19,368 nucleotides of DNA from Promethearchaeota archaeon. Its GTDB lineage: Archaea > Asgardarchaeota > Lokiarchaeia > Sigynarchaeales > SOKP01. Shown here piece by piece: positions 1 through 7,772 of this stretch. Numbering within the stretch: the first letter of the stretch is position 1; each line of letters starts with the position of its first letter. The stretch spans positions 1 through 19,368 of the forward strand of contig JAEOTL010000260.1 in the NCBI GenBank assembly GCA_016839845.1. Direction: 5' to 3'. A program made the translations under genes and the position numbers. The notes below the pieces were generated by a model, which was not told the origin of the DNA, did no database searches, and saw only the letters and a program-made list of their open reading frames with translations.

Positions 1-222
<222 letters not shown>

Positions 223-248
223 TTTTAATTTCGAATAATTTTCGAATA

Positions 249-289
249 GGAAAGTTCTAATTAAACTTTCTTCTCCTTTTTTTATTTTT
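249..289 (+). terminator. hairpin plus T-tract in the 16S/tRNA-Ala spacer
   Basis: A 7-bp inverted repeat GAAAGTT (250-256) / AACTTTC (264-270) with a 7-nt loop is followed by a T-rich run (277-289, T7-A-T5). It may terminate the 16S transcript, be part of the rRNA processing structure, or simply be spacer leading into the tRNA. The sequence alone does not separate these; archaeal termination depends mainly on the T-tract. Confidence 0.35.
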
Positions 290-391
290 GGGCCTGTAGA
301 TCAGTGGAAGATCATTAGGTTACATGGTGTAGTTTAATTTTAAGCTTGACTTGCATTCAAGAGGTCACGGGTTCAATTCCCGTCAGGTCCA
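290..391 (+). tRNA. tRNA-Ala (UGC) with a noncanonical intron at 25/26
   Basis: The acceptor stem GGGCCTG (290-296) pairs with CAGGTCC (384-390), with discriminator A391. The D stem is GATC/GATC (299-302, 310-313). The anticodon arm is CTTGA-CTTGCAT-TCAAG (345-361) with anticodon TGC at 352-354. The T arm is ACGGG-TTCAATT-CCCGT (367-383). About 30 nt of extra sequence separates the D and anticodon arms. Removing 314-343 gives a 72-nt cloverleaf with G26. CCA is not encoded. Ala-UGC directly behind 16S is the usual archaeal rRNA-operon tRNA, but an intron at this site is unusual. Confidence 0.93.
314..343 (+). other. tRNA-Ala intron (30 nt), position 25/26
   Basis: A BHB fold can be drawn. 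The central helix is 308-311 (AAGA) with 338-341 (TTTT), including one G-U. The 3-nt bulges are 312-314 and 342-344. The inner helix is 10 bp, 315-324 with 328-337 (three G-U), closed by a 3-nt loop. The outer helix is weak (G307-C345, G306-U346). Cutting after the second base of each bulge removes 314-343. Confidence 0.8.
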
Positions 392-539
392 TATATAAAT
401 TAGATGAGTTCGTTAATTAAAAAAATAAATATAAGATTACTCATATCTATTTAGTTATTTCAATCATTATTCTAATCCAAATCAAATCCGATTTGAAAAT
501 AAGAAATTTTATAATTTTTTAATAATAATTATTATTAAT

Positions 540-695
540 ATGAGATTTACTATTGCTTATCTATTCTCGTTATTATTCTTATTTCAAGGATATGATGATA
601 TTGAAGTCTTTAATTTTATACTCGTCTTCTTAGGAATTATTTTACTTGTTATTATTTTGGTTTACATCCTACTAACTTCAAAACAGGAATCTTAG
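540..695 (+). CDS. predicted small hydrophobic membrane protein (51 aa)
   Basis: An ATG ORF of 51 codons after tRNA-Ala starts with a short hydrophobic stretch (about residues 4-16). A polar patch (QGYDDIE) follows, then a second, longer hydrophobic segment (about 25-45) and a short polar tail ending KQES. It therefore has the layout of a one- or two-pass membrane peptide. No family is recognised. It ends 7 bp from the convergent ychF stop. A 6-1-6 inverted repeat (483-495) lies upstream. AT-rich DNA often encodes such runs by chance, so expression is uncertain. Confidence 0.35.
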   Translation: MRFTIAYLFSLLFLFQGYDDIEVFNFILVFLGIILLVIILVYILLTSKQES

Positions 696-702
696 CAGTT
701 TT

Positions 703-1920
703 CTATTTTTTCCTCGATGTAACAATCTTTATCACATCACAATTCTGCAATTCATAGTTTTCCCCTAATCGTTTCTTCGTTTTCGCATCCGTACCAAACA
801 TAAAATTATCTGCTAGTTCAGTGTGGATTTTGTCTCTAACAAAATCTCTTAATTGAGTTCCTTTTTTAACTAAGAATGCATCTGGTAAAACATTATCTCT
901 GTTGTCTGTATAATTATTAGCATCAGACACAGGATATACACAAATTTGATTTGCAATGGTATTTGAAGCATAATTTAAGGCTTTTTGAATACCAGTTCCT
1001 TCATAGGGAGTTAATATTTTTTCTTTGATTTTTTTTAAGGTCTCTACTTCTGTATCTTTAAGCGCTTGTAGATTAACTGATGAAATATCTGTAGATCCCG
1101 GTAGGTAAGAGATAACCTTTTTTTCATCGTATGTTCTAAGGATATGCTCTGCTAACGCACTACAAGGAATAATTGGACCGTTGAAGTTTTTTTGCAATTC
1201 ATCTAAATTACTTTTACTACTCTCTTTGTCAATTTTATTCGCTAATATTAGGATTGGTTTTGAGATTTTTCGTAATACTTCTGAAAAAGTAAATAAGTCA
1301 CTGTCAGTCCAAGTCGATGGATTTCTGTCAAATAAATTTGATTCCTTCAAGGATTGAATGATATGTGCCTTATTTATTTTCATTCCTGATAATCGGTCAA
1401 ATAATGCATCCACCACTTTCTTTCTTTCAGTCAATAGCACTTTTGTAAATTTGCTCCAATCTTCTCTCTCAATTATACTTTTAAACCATAAATTAATTTC
1501 ATTTTCCAAGAACAAAATATCCTCATAGGGGTTACCCTTCCCTTCTGAAATAAGATTTCCTGATTTGTCTAGGGATCCGGAAATATCAACTATATGGAGC
1601 AAGACATCAGCTTGGATTAAATCGGATAGGAACTTATTTCCTAAACCTTTTCCTTTATGTGCATCAGGAACCAATCCCGCAACATCTAACATATTTACGG
1701 GTATAAATCGGAACCCTTCAATGCAAATCGAATTTTTGGGATTATCTTCAACGTTTAATTCTCTACAAACACATTTGGTTTTTACATAGGCAATTCCCTT
1801 ATTGGGCTCAATTGTTGTAAAAGGTAGTTCACTTACTTTTGCATTTGTTAAACAAGCAGCATTTAAGAAAGTCGTTTTCCCACTACTAGGTTTCCCGACT
1901 ATTCCTATAGTAAATGTCAT
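703..1920 (-). CDS. ychF: YchF/OLA1-family translation-associated GTPase
   Basis: This is a 405-aa OBG-superfamily P-loop NTPase of the YchF/OLA1 group, which associates with ribosomes. G1 is GKPSSGKT (residues 9-16), G3 is DVAG (79-82) followed by the family-typical PDAHKGKGLGNKFL, and G4 is NKID (228-231). A C-terminal TGS-type domain (about 327-405) contains KKGTQLRDFV and ends in an RNA-binding-like basic tail. Length and order fit the archaeal YchF form, which carries a larger insert than the bacterial ~360-aa protein. It lies 29 bp downstream of the HerA-like ATPase on the same strand, so co-transcription is likely. The ATG at 1920 is well supported because G1 begins nine residues in. 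Confidence 0.95.
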   Translation of the reverse strand: MTFTIGIVGKPSSGKTTFLNAACLTNAKVSELPFTTIEPNKGIAYVKTKCVCRELNVEDNPKNSICIEGFRFIPVNMLDVAGLVPDAHKGKGLGNKFLSDLIQADVLLHIVDISGSLDKSGNLISEGKGNPYEDILFLENEINLWFKSIIEREDWSKFTKVLLTERKKVVDALFDRLSGMKINKAHIIQSLKESNLFDRNPSTWTDSDLFTFSEVLRKISKPILILANKIDKESSKSNLDELQKNFNGPIIPCSALAEHILRTYDEKKVISYLPGSTDISSVNLQALKDTEVETLKKIKEKILTPYEGTGIQKALNYASNTIANQICVYPVSDANNYTDNRDNVLPDAFLVKKGTQLRDFVRDKIHTELADNFMFGTDAKTKKRLGENYELQNCDVIKIVTSRKK

Positions 1921-1949
1921 ACATATATTGAATTTCTATTTCTTTTAAC

Positions 1950-3725
1950 TTATTCCTTTTCATTCTGAACTTTATATAATTCTTTAGCAAAATTTTCTAA
2001 ATCCTCTAAAGCTCTTCTCTCCATATTATTTAGGTAATCTCCTGAATTGAAGTTTTCTTGATTGAACAGTGTCTGTTGGTTCTTATTTGTACCAGATATT
2101 TGTATCTCTTTTTTTAAACGAGGCAACAGTAAATTTGAACCTAAGATTTTTTTCATTATGTTTCTTATTCTGCGAAATCTAAGCAAATTCTTTCCCCTTT
2201 TGGTCTTGTTGTCTGAATAGTCACTTTTTGATGATTTAGCTAGAAGTAGTTGATTATATTGGTAAATTTCTGCAAATGTGAGTGAATTATGCTTTATAAA
2301 AGGAACTTCTAAAAGAAAGGGCTCTTTTATTGAGTTAGTCCTTATTATACAGTGTCCTTCTTCAAGGATAGATAAGAAATTCTTATCTTCAGAATTAAGA
2401 TTCAATAAATCGCACATTATTTCCTTGTCTATATGGTTCTTGAAAGTAAGCACCACTCCGTTATTTGCGAGAATTTCTTTACTGATATCCGGACGCGTTG
2501 CTAAAGTTATTAAACATTCACCAGTTCCTCTTTGTAGTAATGCAATATCTTCTAAATACGTCGTCAATTTATTTCTTTTATTAATGTCTTGCGGAGCAAA
2601 ATATTGAGCATCTTCAATTATCGTAAGATGTTTAATTCCCTTGAAATTCAATGCACCATTCATTAAATTTTTGTCCCACAGATATTTAAGAATCATGTTT
2701 AAGAAGAACAAGGTATCATCTTTTTCACCACCTAAACGTATTATCGAGCTTAAATCTAATATAATATTTCTTTTGAAGAGCTCTTGTACTCCAATTCTAC
2801 TATTTTCTTCAAATAATGCTTTTAGGGGACCTTTTGAAAACCTCCTAATTCGATTTTTAATACTTATTAATGTTTGACTCAACATCGGAATCGTGTTCTT
2901 GTTTTCTCTTAAGTATGTTTTACAATAATGTTCAAAACCATTCCAATTTTGAAACTTTTTGTTCTGGCAGACTTTGGTTAATATTTCAACGAGTACTTTC
3001 TCCATTTGAGGAGAATATTCTGAACTTTCATCAATAAACTGCCCACTCCTTAATATATCAAAAATTCGTTCAGCATGAATAATAGGACTTGAATTTCCAG
3101 GATTAAAAATATTAATTGAGAAGTTCTCCCCAGGCCAAAGAATGAGGACATCATCTATTTTTTTTTGTAAAAAATGGTATTCTCCTTTAAATTCTACCAA
3201 GAAGAAAGGAATATCAAACTTACCTGTAAAATTTATTAGAAAATTCTGTAAAAAATTACTTTTCCCCGTACCTGTAGCTCCACATATGAACATATGTTTC
3301 TCCAGATCCTTAATTGATACCCAAAATTTATGTTTTCTAACCTTCCCTTTTAAAACTCTCCCTATAAGAATTTCACCTTTCTTTGAACTTATACGTTGAG
3401 GTATTTTAAGATTTATTCCGTCTTTATCAATTTGGAAAAAAACTAATAAGAATAATATTACTGAGGTGCAAAATATAATACTAGAAATATTGAATGCTAT
3501 TGTGGGGATTACTAACGTATGATCAAGATCTAAAAACGATCTTGAATTATTCAAAATAAAAAAGGGTAAATTTAAAATAAGGAGCACTGTTAAAGTATTC
3601 AAGAGTATAAATATGACGACTTTATTTCTTTTTAAAGCAAATTTATTTTCCTTATTGAGAAAGAAAATGATATTAATGATGAGAGTAAGGACACTTAACC
3701 CAAGAAATACCGAAATCGTTAACAT
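1950..3725 (-). CDS. membrane-anchored HerA/VirD4-like P-loop ATPase
   Basis: This 591-aa protein has three predicted N-terminal membrane segments (about residues 3-23, 35-58, 71-98) and a cytosolic HerA/FtsK-superfamily ATPase. Walker A is GATGTGKSN (149-157), Walker B is HLTIIEDAQ (366-374), a putative arginine finger lies in QRGTGE (about 398-403), and a sensor-like TLATRPD follows (408-413). A beta-hairpin-like SKKGEILIGRVLKG precedes Walker A. The family comprises hexameric DNA or protein pumps (DUF87/HerA, TraD/VirD4 coupling proteins). The tail after about residue 480 is basic and then polar and low in complexity. No NurA nuclease or secretion genes are adjacent, so the substrate is unknown. 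It is divergent from the thermosome gene and probably heads the operon with ychF. Confidence 0.85.
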   Translation of the reverse strand: MLTISVFLGLSVLTLIINIIFFLNKENKFALKRNKVVIFILLNTLTVLLILNLPFFILNNSRSFLDLDHTLVIPTIAFNISSIIFCTSVILFLLVFFQIDKDGINLKIPQRISSKKGEILIGRVLKGKVRKHKFWVSIKDLEKHMFICGATGTGKSNFLQNFLINFTGKFDIPFFLVEFKGEYHFLQKKIDDVLILWPGENFSINIFNPGNSSPIIHAERIFDILRSGQFIDESSEYSPQMEKVLVEILTKVCQNKKFQNWNGFEHYCKTYLRENKNTIPMLSQTLISIKNRIRRFSKGPLKALFEENSRIGVQELFKRNIILDLSSIIRLGGEKDDTLFFLNMILKYLWDKNLMNGALNFKGIKHLTIIEDAQYFAPQDINKRNKLTTYLEDIALLQRGTGECLITLATRPDISKEILANNGVVLTFKNHIDKEIMCDLLNLNSEDKNFLSILEEGHCIIRTNSIKEPFLLEVPFIKHNSLTFAEIYQYNQLLLAKSSKSDYSDNKTKRGKNLLRFRRIRNIMKKILGSNLLLPRLKKEIQISGTNKNQQTLFNQENFNSGDYLNNMERRALEDLENFAKELYKVQNEKE

Positions 3726-3735
3726 AATCTCTCTT

Positions 3736-3803
3736 ATTTATCACAACTTACAACTCAAATTTTAAAAAGAGCAACAATTTTTCAGATGTTAATTGTGATA
3801 AAT
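3736..3803. repeat. perfect 11-bp inverted repeat in the divergent promoter region
   Basis: ATTTATCACAA (3736-3746) and TTGTGATAAAT (3793-3803) are exact reverse complements 46 bp apart. They lie between the divergently transcribed ATPase (start 3725) and thermosome (start 3941). A paired operator is possible. The core TTGTGATAA also occurs just upstream of aIF1 (10046-10054), where it overlaps a Shine-Dalgarno-like GTGAT. Confidence 0.4.
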
Positions 3804-3895
3804 TCTAGATAAATTCTACAAACTGTTCTTTTTAATTGTTTTAATTCAAAATTTATGATTTTCGTAAACTTTTTTAATTTTATGACTTAGAGATC

Positions 3896-3933
3896 TATAT
3901 AAAGAAATGTTTTAAATTAAAGATCAAAAGTGA
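3896..3933 (+). promoter_or_regulatory. thermosome TATA box and ribosome binding site
   Basis: TATATAAAG (3896-3904) lies 37-45 bp before the start codon, suggesting a transcript with a short leader. GTGA (3930-3933) complements the 16S tail and sits 7 nt before ATG 3941. Confidence 0.5.
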
Positions 3934-3940
3934 ATATAAA

Positions 3941-5545
3941 ATGGCACAATTATCTGGGGTCCCAATCCTAATATTAAGAGAAGGGACTGAAAGAAAACAA
4001 GGAAGAGACGCCCAAAAAAATAATATAGCTGCTGCAAAAGCAGTCGCTGAAGCAGTTAGAACAACCCTTGGACCTAAAGGAATGGATAAAATGCTTGTTG
4101 ACTCCTTAGGGGATGTAACAATTACAAATGATGGTGCAACAATCTTAGATACTATTGATGTTGAGCATCCAGCAGCGAAAATGATTGTTGAAGTTGCGAA
4201 AACTCAAGATGATAAAGTTGGGGATGGGACAACAACTAGCGTCATAATTTCGGGAGAATTATTGAACCTTGCACAAGAATTAATGGAACAATCCGTACAT
4301 CCAACCATAATATTTCGTGGATATAGAAAAGCTCTCTTTGAGAGTAAAGTGATTTTACAGGATTTGGCAATTAAGATTGAAAATACTGATAAAGATTCAT
4401 TAATTAAAGTTGCAGAAACTTCCATGAACAGTAAATTAATCTCAGGAGTAAAATCACATTTTGCGGAAATAGCTGTTAGAGCAGTAAGTCAAGTTAAAGA
4501 AGAACGCGGAGACAACATCGTAATTGACTTGGATCAAATACAAATCATAAAAAAGGAAGGAAAGAGTTTATTAGATACTAAAATCATTGACGGTATAATT
4601 GTTGACAAAGAAATCGTTCATCCTATGATGCCAAAATCAATAAAAGATGCCAAAATTGCGTTAATCAACTCCTCTTTAGAGGTTGAAAAGACTGAGTTTG
4701 ATGCTGAAATAAGAATCCAAACACCTGATCAGATTAATAAATTCCTCGAAGAAGAAGCAAACATGTTGAAAAATCGAGTTTCCAAGTTAAAGGAACTTGG
4801 TGTAAACGTAGTTTTCTGTCAAAAAGGTGTTGATGATAAGGCACAAAATTTCCTTGCCAAAGAAGGTATAATAACAATACGAAGGGTTAAGAGATCTGAC
4901 ATGGAAAAGCTTACGAGAGCAACCAACGCAAAAATAATTAATAATATTTTCGAGATTTCACCAAATGATTTAGGAAGCGCGGGTAAAGTTGAGGAAAAGA
5001 AAGTAGGGGATGATAACATGATTTTTATATCAGAGTGCGCGGACCCAAAGGCAGTGAGTATTCTTATCCGTGCAGGTATTGAGCATGTGGTAGATGAAGC
5101 AGAAAGGATGTTACACGATGCTCTATCAGTAGTAAAAGCAGCAACTGAATTTCCATATATTTTACCCGGCGGTGGTGCATCGGAAATTGAATTAGCAAAG
5201 CGTTTGAGGGCATATGCTAGGTCTATCGGAGGACGGGAACAATTGGCAATTGAGGTTTTTGCAAATGCTTTAGAGATTATACCAAAAACTCTAGTTGAAA
5301 ATGCGGGATACAGTCCTGTGGATTTAATTGTTGAATTAAGGTCGAAACATGAAACTGAAGATGGGAAATCAAATGGTATTAATATCGATACTGGAAAACC
5401 TGATGACATGATTAAATTGGGTGTTCTCGAACCCGTTTCAGTTTTAACGCAAGCAATTCAATCAGCTACAGAAGTATCTTCAATGATCCTTAAAATTGAT
5501 GACGTAATTGCAGCTACTTCATTGTCAAAAGGCAGCGAAATGTAG
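3941..5545 (+). CDS. ths: thermosome subunit (group II chaperonin)
   Basis: This 534-aa subunit belongs to the archaeal/TCP-1 chaperonin, an ATP-driven double-ring folding machine in the cytoplasm. The nucleotide-binding motifs are intact: GPKGMDKML (44-52), NDGATIL (63-69) and GDGTTT (94-99). Also present are the helical-protrusion apical region (middle third) and the equatorial [12 protein letters not shown] block near residue 410. Archaeal subunits often end in a Gly-Met-rich tail, but this one stops at SKGSEM with none. It has its own TATA box and GTGA ribosome binding site, and a T-rich terminator follows directly. The divergent partner is the HerA-like ATPase. An Asgard genome may carry further subunit paralogues elsewhere. 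Confidence 0.98.
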   Translation: MAQLSGVPILILREGTERKQGRDAQKNNIAAAKAVAEAVRTTLGPKGMDKMLVDSLGDVTITNDGATILDTIDVEHPAAKMIVEVAKTQDDKVGDGTTTSVIISGELLNLAQELMEQSVHPTIIFRGYRKALFESKVILQDLAIKIENTDKDSLIKVAETSMNSKLISGVKSHFAEIAVRAVSQVKEERGDNIVIDLDQIQIIKKEGKSLLDTKIIDGIIVDKEIVHPMMPKSIKDAKIALINSSLEVEKTEFDAEIRIQTPDQINKFLEEEANMLKNRVSKLKELGVNVVFCQKGVDDKAQNFLAKEGIITIRRVKRSDMEKLTRATNAKIINNIFEISPNDLGSAGKVEEKKVGDDNMIFISECADPKAVSILIRAGIEHVVDEAERMLHDALSVVKAATEFPYILPGGGASEIELAKRLRAYARSIGGREQLAIEVFANALEIIPKTLVENAGYSPVDLIVELRSKHETEDGKSNGINIDTGKPDDMIKLGVLEPVSVLTQAIQSATEVSSMILKIDDVIAATSLSKGSEM

Positions 5546-5550
5546 AATTT

Positions 5551-5579
5551 GTTTTTATTAATCTTTTTATATTTTTTTA
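5551..5579 (+). terminator. T-rich terminator after the thermosome
   Basis: Three oligo-T runs (5552-5556, 5564-5568, 5572-5578) begin six bases after the stop codon, which is the typical archaeal intrinsic terminator pattern. The last run overlaps the 3' end of the convergent Tsr3 gene. Confidence 0.6.
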
Positions 5580-6026
5580 TAATTTATTTAAATCTTTAAA
5601 CTTCAAACCCCAATTAAATTTTGAAAGAAGCAAACTTGCTGCTTCGGTAAATCCAGTAATAAATAATGCTCCTGCTAGTGCCTCTACAGAACTCAATTTC
5701 TCCCATTTACCATAATTCACAGGATTTGCTGCTATGAAAGGAGGTAATTTCCGATCTATATTTGAATTAGACTCAGTTATTTTTAGAATTTTATTCCAAG
5801 AACAATCAATCACAATTAATCCATACTTTAATACTTGTTCCCTATCATTAAGAGATATAACTTTTTGGGCAAAAGGATTTAACATGAGGCTTTTTCTTTG
5901 GGATCCTGTGGGATTTTTTATTATTGTTAACAGATTTAACTTTTTCAGTTTAAGAGCAGTACATTTTTTTGGATCACATTCATTATAATGAATACAATAC
6001 AATTTAGGTGCAAATTTCATTGACAT
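5577..6026 (-). CDS. tsr3: Tsr3-like rRNA aminocarboxypropyltransferase
   Basis: This 149-aa protein matches Tsr3 (RLI-like N-terminal region plus DUF367). Tsr3 transfers the 3-amino-3-carboxypropyl group of S-adenosylmethionine to a modified uridine of small-subunit rRNA (m1acp3-pseudouridine 1191 in yeast 18S). Recognisable blocks are the N-terminal HYNECDPKKCTALKL, LMLNPFA, VIDCSWNK, RKLPPFIAANPVNYGKW, LSSVEALAGALFITG and a C-terminal FNWGLKFKDLN. It is somewhat short for the family because it ends right after the last conserved block. ATG 6026 gives the expected N-terminus. It converges on the thermosome, with 3' ends 31 bp apart. Confidence 0.92.
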   Translation of the reverse strand: MSMKFAPKLYCIHYNECDPKKCTALKLKKLNLLTIIKNPTGSQRKSLMLNPFAQKVISLNDREQVLKYGLIVIDCSWNKILKITESNSNIDRKLPPFIAANPVNYGKWEKLSSVEALAGALFITGFTEAASLLLSKFNWGLKFKDLNKL

Positions 6027-6104
6027 AGAATCTATCTTTTATCACTATTAAATAACTAATCTAAAGATCCCTTAATCTATCAAAAGAATCTTTCTATACA
6101 TAGA

Positions 6105-7103
6105 TTACTCATACTTAAAACTGGTTAGAACGTTCACAGATTTTATAAAACTTTCTGTTGCCTGATCTCCACCTATGGTTTGCATTATTGAATAAATTAT
6201 ATTCCTTGATTCACAAATAACAGGTATCCCACCATAAGTTAAAGAAAATAAACCTATAAAAGAAATATCTTCTCTGTTTAATTCAGTATCTTCATCTGAA
6301 TAATTAATGTTCCCTGAAGGGCAAGTAATTAACCCATAAAAATGCTCTGTATCCTGTCCCGATATAGCTACATAACATAAGAGATCTCCTATTGAACTCC
6401 CTTCGGACTCTTCTTTCATCTTTTGAAAGGCAACATTACCCGTTGCTGAAAAAGCGTCAATAGCTAACGGTAAATTTTGTCCACTCACTTCTTTTACATC
6501 AAGTGTTAGGCCGGATGGGTTAACTAATCCGTATCTTATGAAAATAGGATTTTTAACAGAATCCAAAATTTTACTTATTATGGAAAGCAGATCAGGCGAT
6601 TCTTGGTTTTCTGGTTTATAGGAAACAAAAGGCACTTCAGATCCCATTCCAAAAAGATACATAGCACTTCTTACTTTATCACAAAAATTTTCGATTTCCT
6701 CTTCAGATTCATCACCGCTTCCAAAAAACTCTCCAAGTTTCTGTTTTAGATAGTACATAGAAGTAGCTAAATTATCGGCATCTAACGGCCACTCTTTGTG
6801 GTAATTATGAACTATAGTTAAAAGTGTATCATTAATCCTAATAGTAATTAAACACACCTTATCAAAGAAAGAAAATGAAATAACTTGATCTTTAATATTT
6901 AAATCTTCCCAATGTTCTTCACTCGCGGAGAATGCAGCGGAGGCTAGACTTGTAATTTGATTGGGATTTAAGTCAACATCACTTTTTCTCCCAATCTTTG
7001 CTATGGAAAGACCATTTTTATCACAGAGAAGAACTAAAACAGTGCCTTCTGATGCCCGTAAAATTGATGTTAAATGTTTTATTAAAGAATCTCTTACACT
7101 CAT
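6105..7103 (-). CDS. roadblock/LC7-type protein, probably two tandem modules
   Basis: The N-terminal ~125 residues look like a roadblock/LC7 domain. An amphipathic helix (DSLIKHLTSIL) is followed by GTVLVLLCDKNGLSIAKIG, a helix rich in Ala/Ser, and an alternating strand (VCLITIRINDTLLTIVHNY) that ends in a helix. After an acidic linker (about 128-140), residues 165-330 show a second, similar alpha/beta pattern (helix, YGLVNPSGLTLDV, SFIGLFSLTY), possibly a second roadblock or longin-like module. Roadblock proteins bind and regulate small GTPases. A Ras-like GTPase lies 2.1 kb away on the same strand. ATG 7103 (MSVRDS) is chosen; a TTG at 7115 would add four residues. The second module is inferred, not certain. 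Confidence 0.65.
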   Translation of the reverse strand: MSVRDSLIKHLTSILRASEGTVLVLLCDKNGLSIAKIGRKSDVDLNPNQITSLASAAFSASEEHWEDLNIKDQVISFSFFDKVCLITIRINDTLLTIVHNYHKEWPLDADNLATSMYYLKQKLGEFFGSGDESEEEIENFCDKVRSAMYLFGMGSEVPFVSYKPENQESPDLLSIISKILDSVKNPIFIRYGLVNPSGLTLDVKEVSGQNLPLAIDAFSATGNVAFQKMKEESEGSSIGDLLCYVAISGQDTEHFYGLITCPSGNINYSDEDTELNREDISFIGLFSLTYGGIPVICESRNIIYSIMQTIGGDQATESFIKSVNVLTSFKYE

Positions 7104-7281
7104 TAAAAAGACCAAAATTTTTAGATCTATACCAGAAGAATGATTTTTCCTTATTATTAATATGTTTATGAATTCTTATCTTTTATTTCAATCGCAAATA
7201 AACTTAAATTTTGCGGTATAAAATTTTTTAATTTTAAATCTTTTTATAAAATATAGAAGATTTATATTTTATTCTTATCAT

Positions 7282-7399
7282 GCGGGAATTGCCAAGTCTG
7301 GTCAAAGACGATGACAGATACGATTGCTAGTCAACTAAAGGCGGTGGACTTAGAATCCATTCTCGTAGGAGTTCGGGAGTTCAAATCTCCCTTCCCGCA
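7282..7399 (+). tRNA. tRNA-Leu (UAG) with a D-arm intron
   Basis: The acceptor GCGGGAA (7282-7288) pairs with TTCCCGC (7392-7398), with discriminator A7399. The anticodon stem GTGGA/TCCAT (7344-7348, 7356-7360) holds loop CTTAGAA with anticodon TAG at 7351-7353. A type II variable arm pairs 7362-7364 with 7369-7371. The T arm is GGGAG-TTCAAAT-CTCCC (7375-7391). Removing 33 nt restores the conserved D-arm sequence GGTCAAAGGCGGTGG and a GCC/GGC D stem, giving an 85-nt tRNA. CCA is not encoded. Upstream AT-rich TATA-like sequence lies at about 7244-7256 and a T-tract follows. Confidence 0.93.
7306..7338 (+). other. tRNA-Leu intron (33 nt), about position 21/22
   Basis: The best BHB has a central helix 7300-7303 (GGTC) with 7333-7336 (AACT), three of four pairs. 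The AAA bulges are 7304-7306 and 7337-7339, and the inner helix is GAC/GTC (7307-7309, 7330-7332). The outer pairs are U7299-G7340 and C7298-G7341. Because both bulges are AAA, the exact cut can shift by a base without changing the mature tRNA. Confidence 0.72.
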
Positions 7400-7403
7400 T
7401 CTA

Positions 7404-7418
7404 TTTTTAGTTTTTTTT
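7404..7418 (+). terminator. T-tract after tRNA-Leu
   Basis: T5 (7404-7408) and T8 (7411-7418) lie within 20 nt of the tRNA 3' end, consistent with oligo-T termination. Confidence 0.5.
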
Positions 7419-7518
7419 CATTAAAATAGAAAAGAAAAATTTTAATGGTTTAAGACTCTACTACCTATCATCGTTTAAGAGTTCGTAAAACTATTTTAAA
7501 TAAATACTCAAATATCAC

Positions 7519-7622
7519 GCTCCTGTAGTGTAGTCCGGCCAATCTTTCATTATCTGAGATGAAAGGGCTCTGCATGCTAGGCTTTCACCCTGGTGACCCG
7601 GGTTCGAATCCCGGCAGGAGCA
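7519..7622 (+). tRNA. tRNA-Glu (UUC) with a D-arm intron
   Basis: The acceptor GCTCCTG (7519-7525) pairs with CAGGAGC (7615-7621), with discriminator A7622. The anticodon stem CTAGG/CCTGG (7577-7581, 7589-7593) holds loop CTTTCAC with anticodon TTC at 7584-7586. The T arm is CCGGG-TTCGAAT-CCCGG (7598-7614). Removing 7543-7571 joins CCGGCCAA to GCATG, matching the usual archaeal tRNA-Glu D arm. The D stem becomes GTGT/GCAT and the tRNA 75 nt. A TATA-like TTTTAAATAAATA lies at 7495-7507. CCA is not encoded. Confidence 0.94.
7543..7571 (+). other. tRNA-Glu intron (29 nt), position 21/22
   Basis: The BHB has a central helix 7537-7540 (GGCC) with 7566-7569 (GGCT), all four paired with one G-U. 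The bulges are AAT (7541-7543) and CTG (7570-7572). The inner helix is 7544-7550 with 7559-7565 and has an 8-nt loop. The outer helix is absent or very weak. Confidence 0.82.
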
Positions 7623-7772
7623 CAATATTAAAATCATAAGATTCTAGTCCTATTGATTTTCTATTTCTTCTGCCACTTTCTAAACCATTGCTAAAATATC
7701 AACCTCATCTTAGGATACTTAAGAAAAAAATATCGTGTACTTTAAATAAATGAATTCAAGATAATTTTCAAT

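Noticed and set aside
4819..5409. 196-aa minus-strand ORF inside the thermosome gene
   Set aside because: Shadow of a strongly conserved coding frame; its composition is that of an antisense frame and it matches no family.
7646..7705. Protein-like minus-strand frame with internal stop between tRNA-Glu and the HNH gene
   Set aside because: Fewer than 20 codons between stops and no recognisable remnant; not enough to call a pseudogene.
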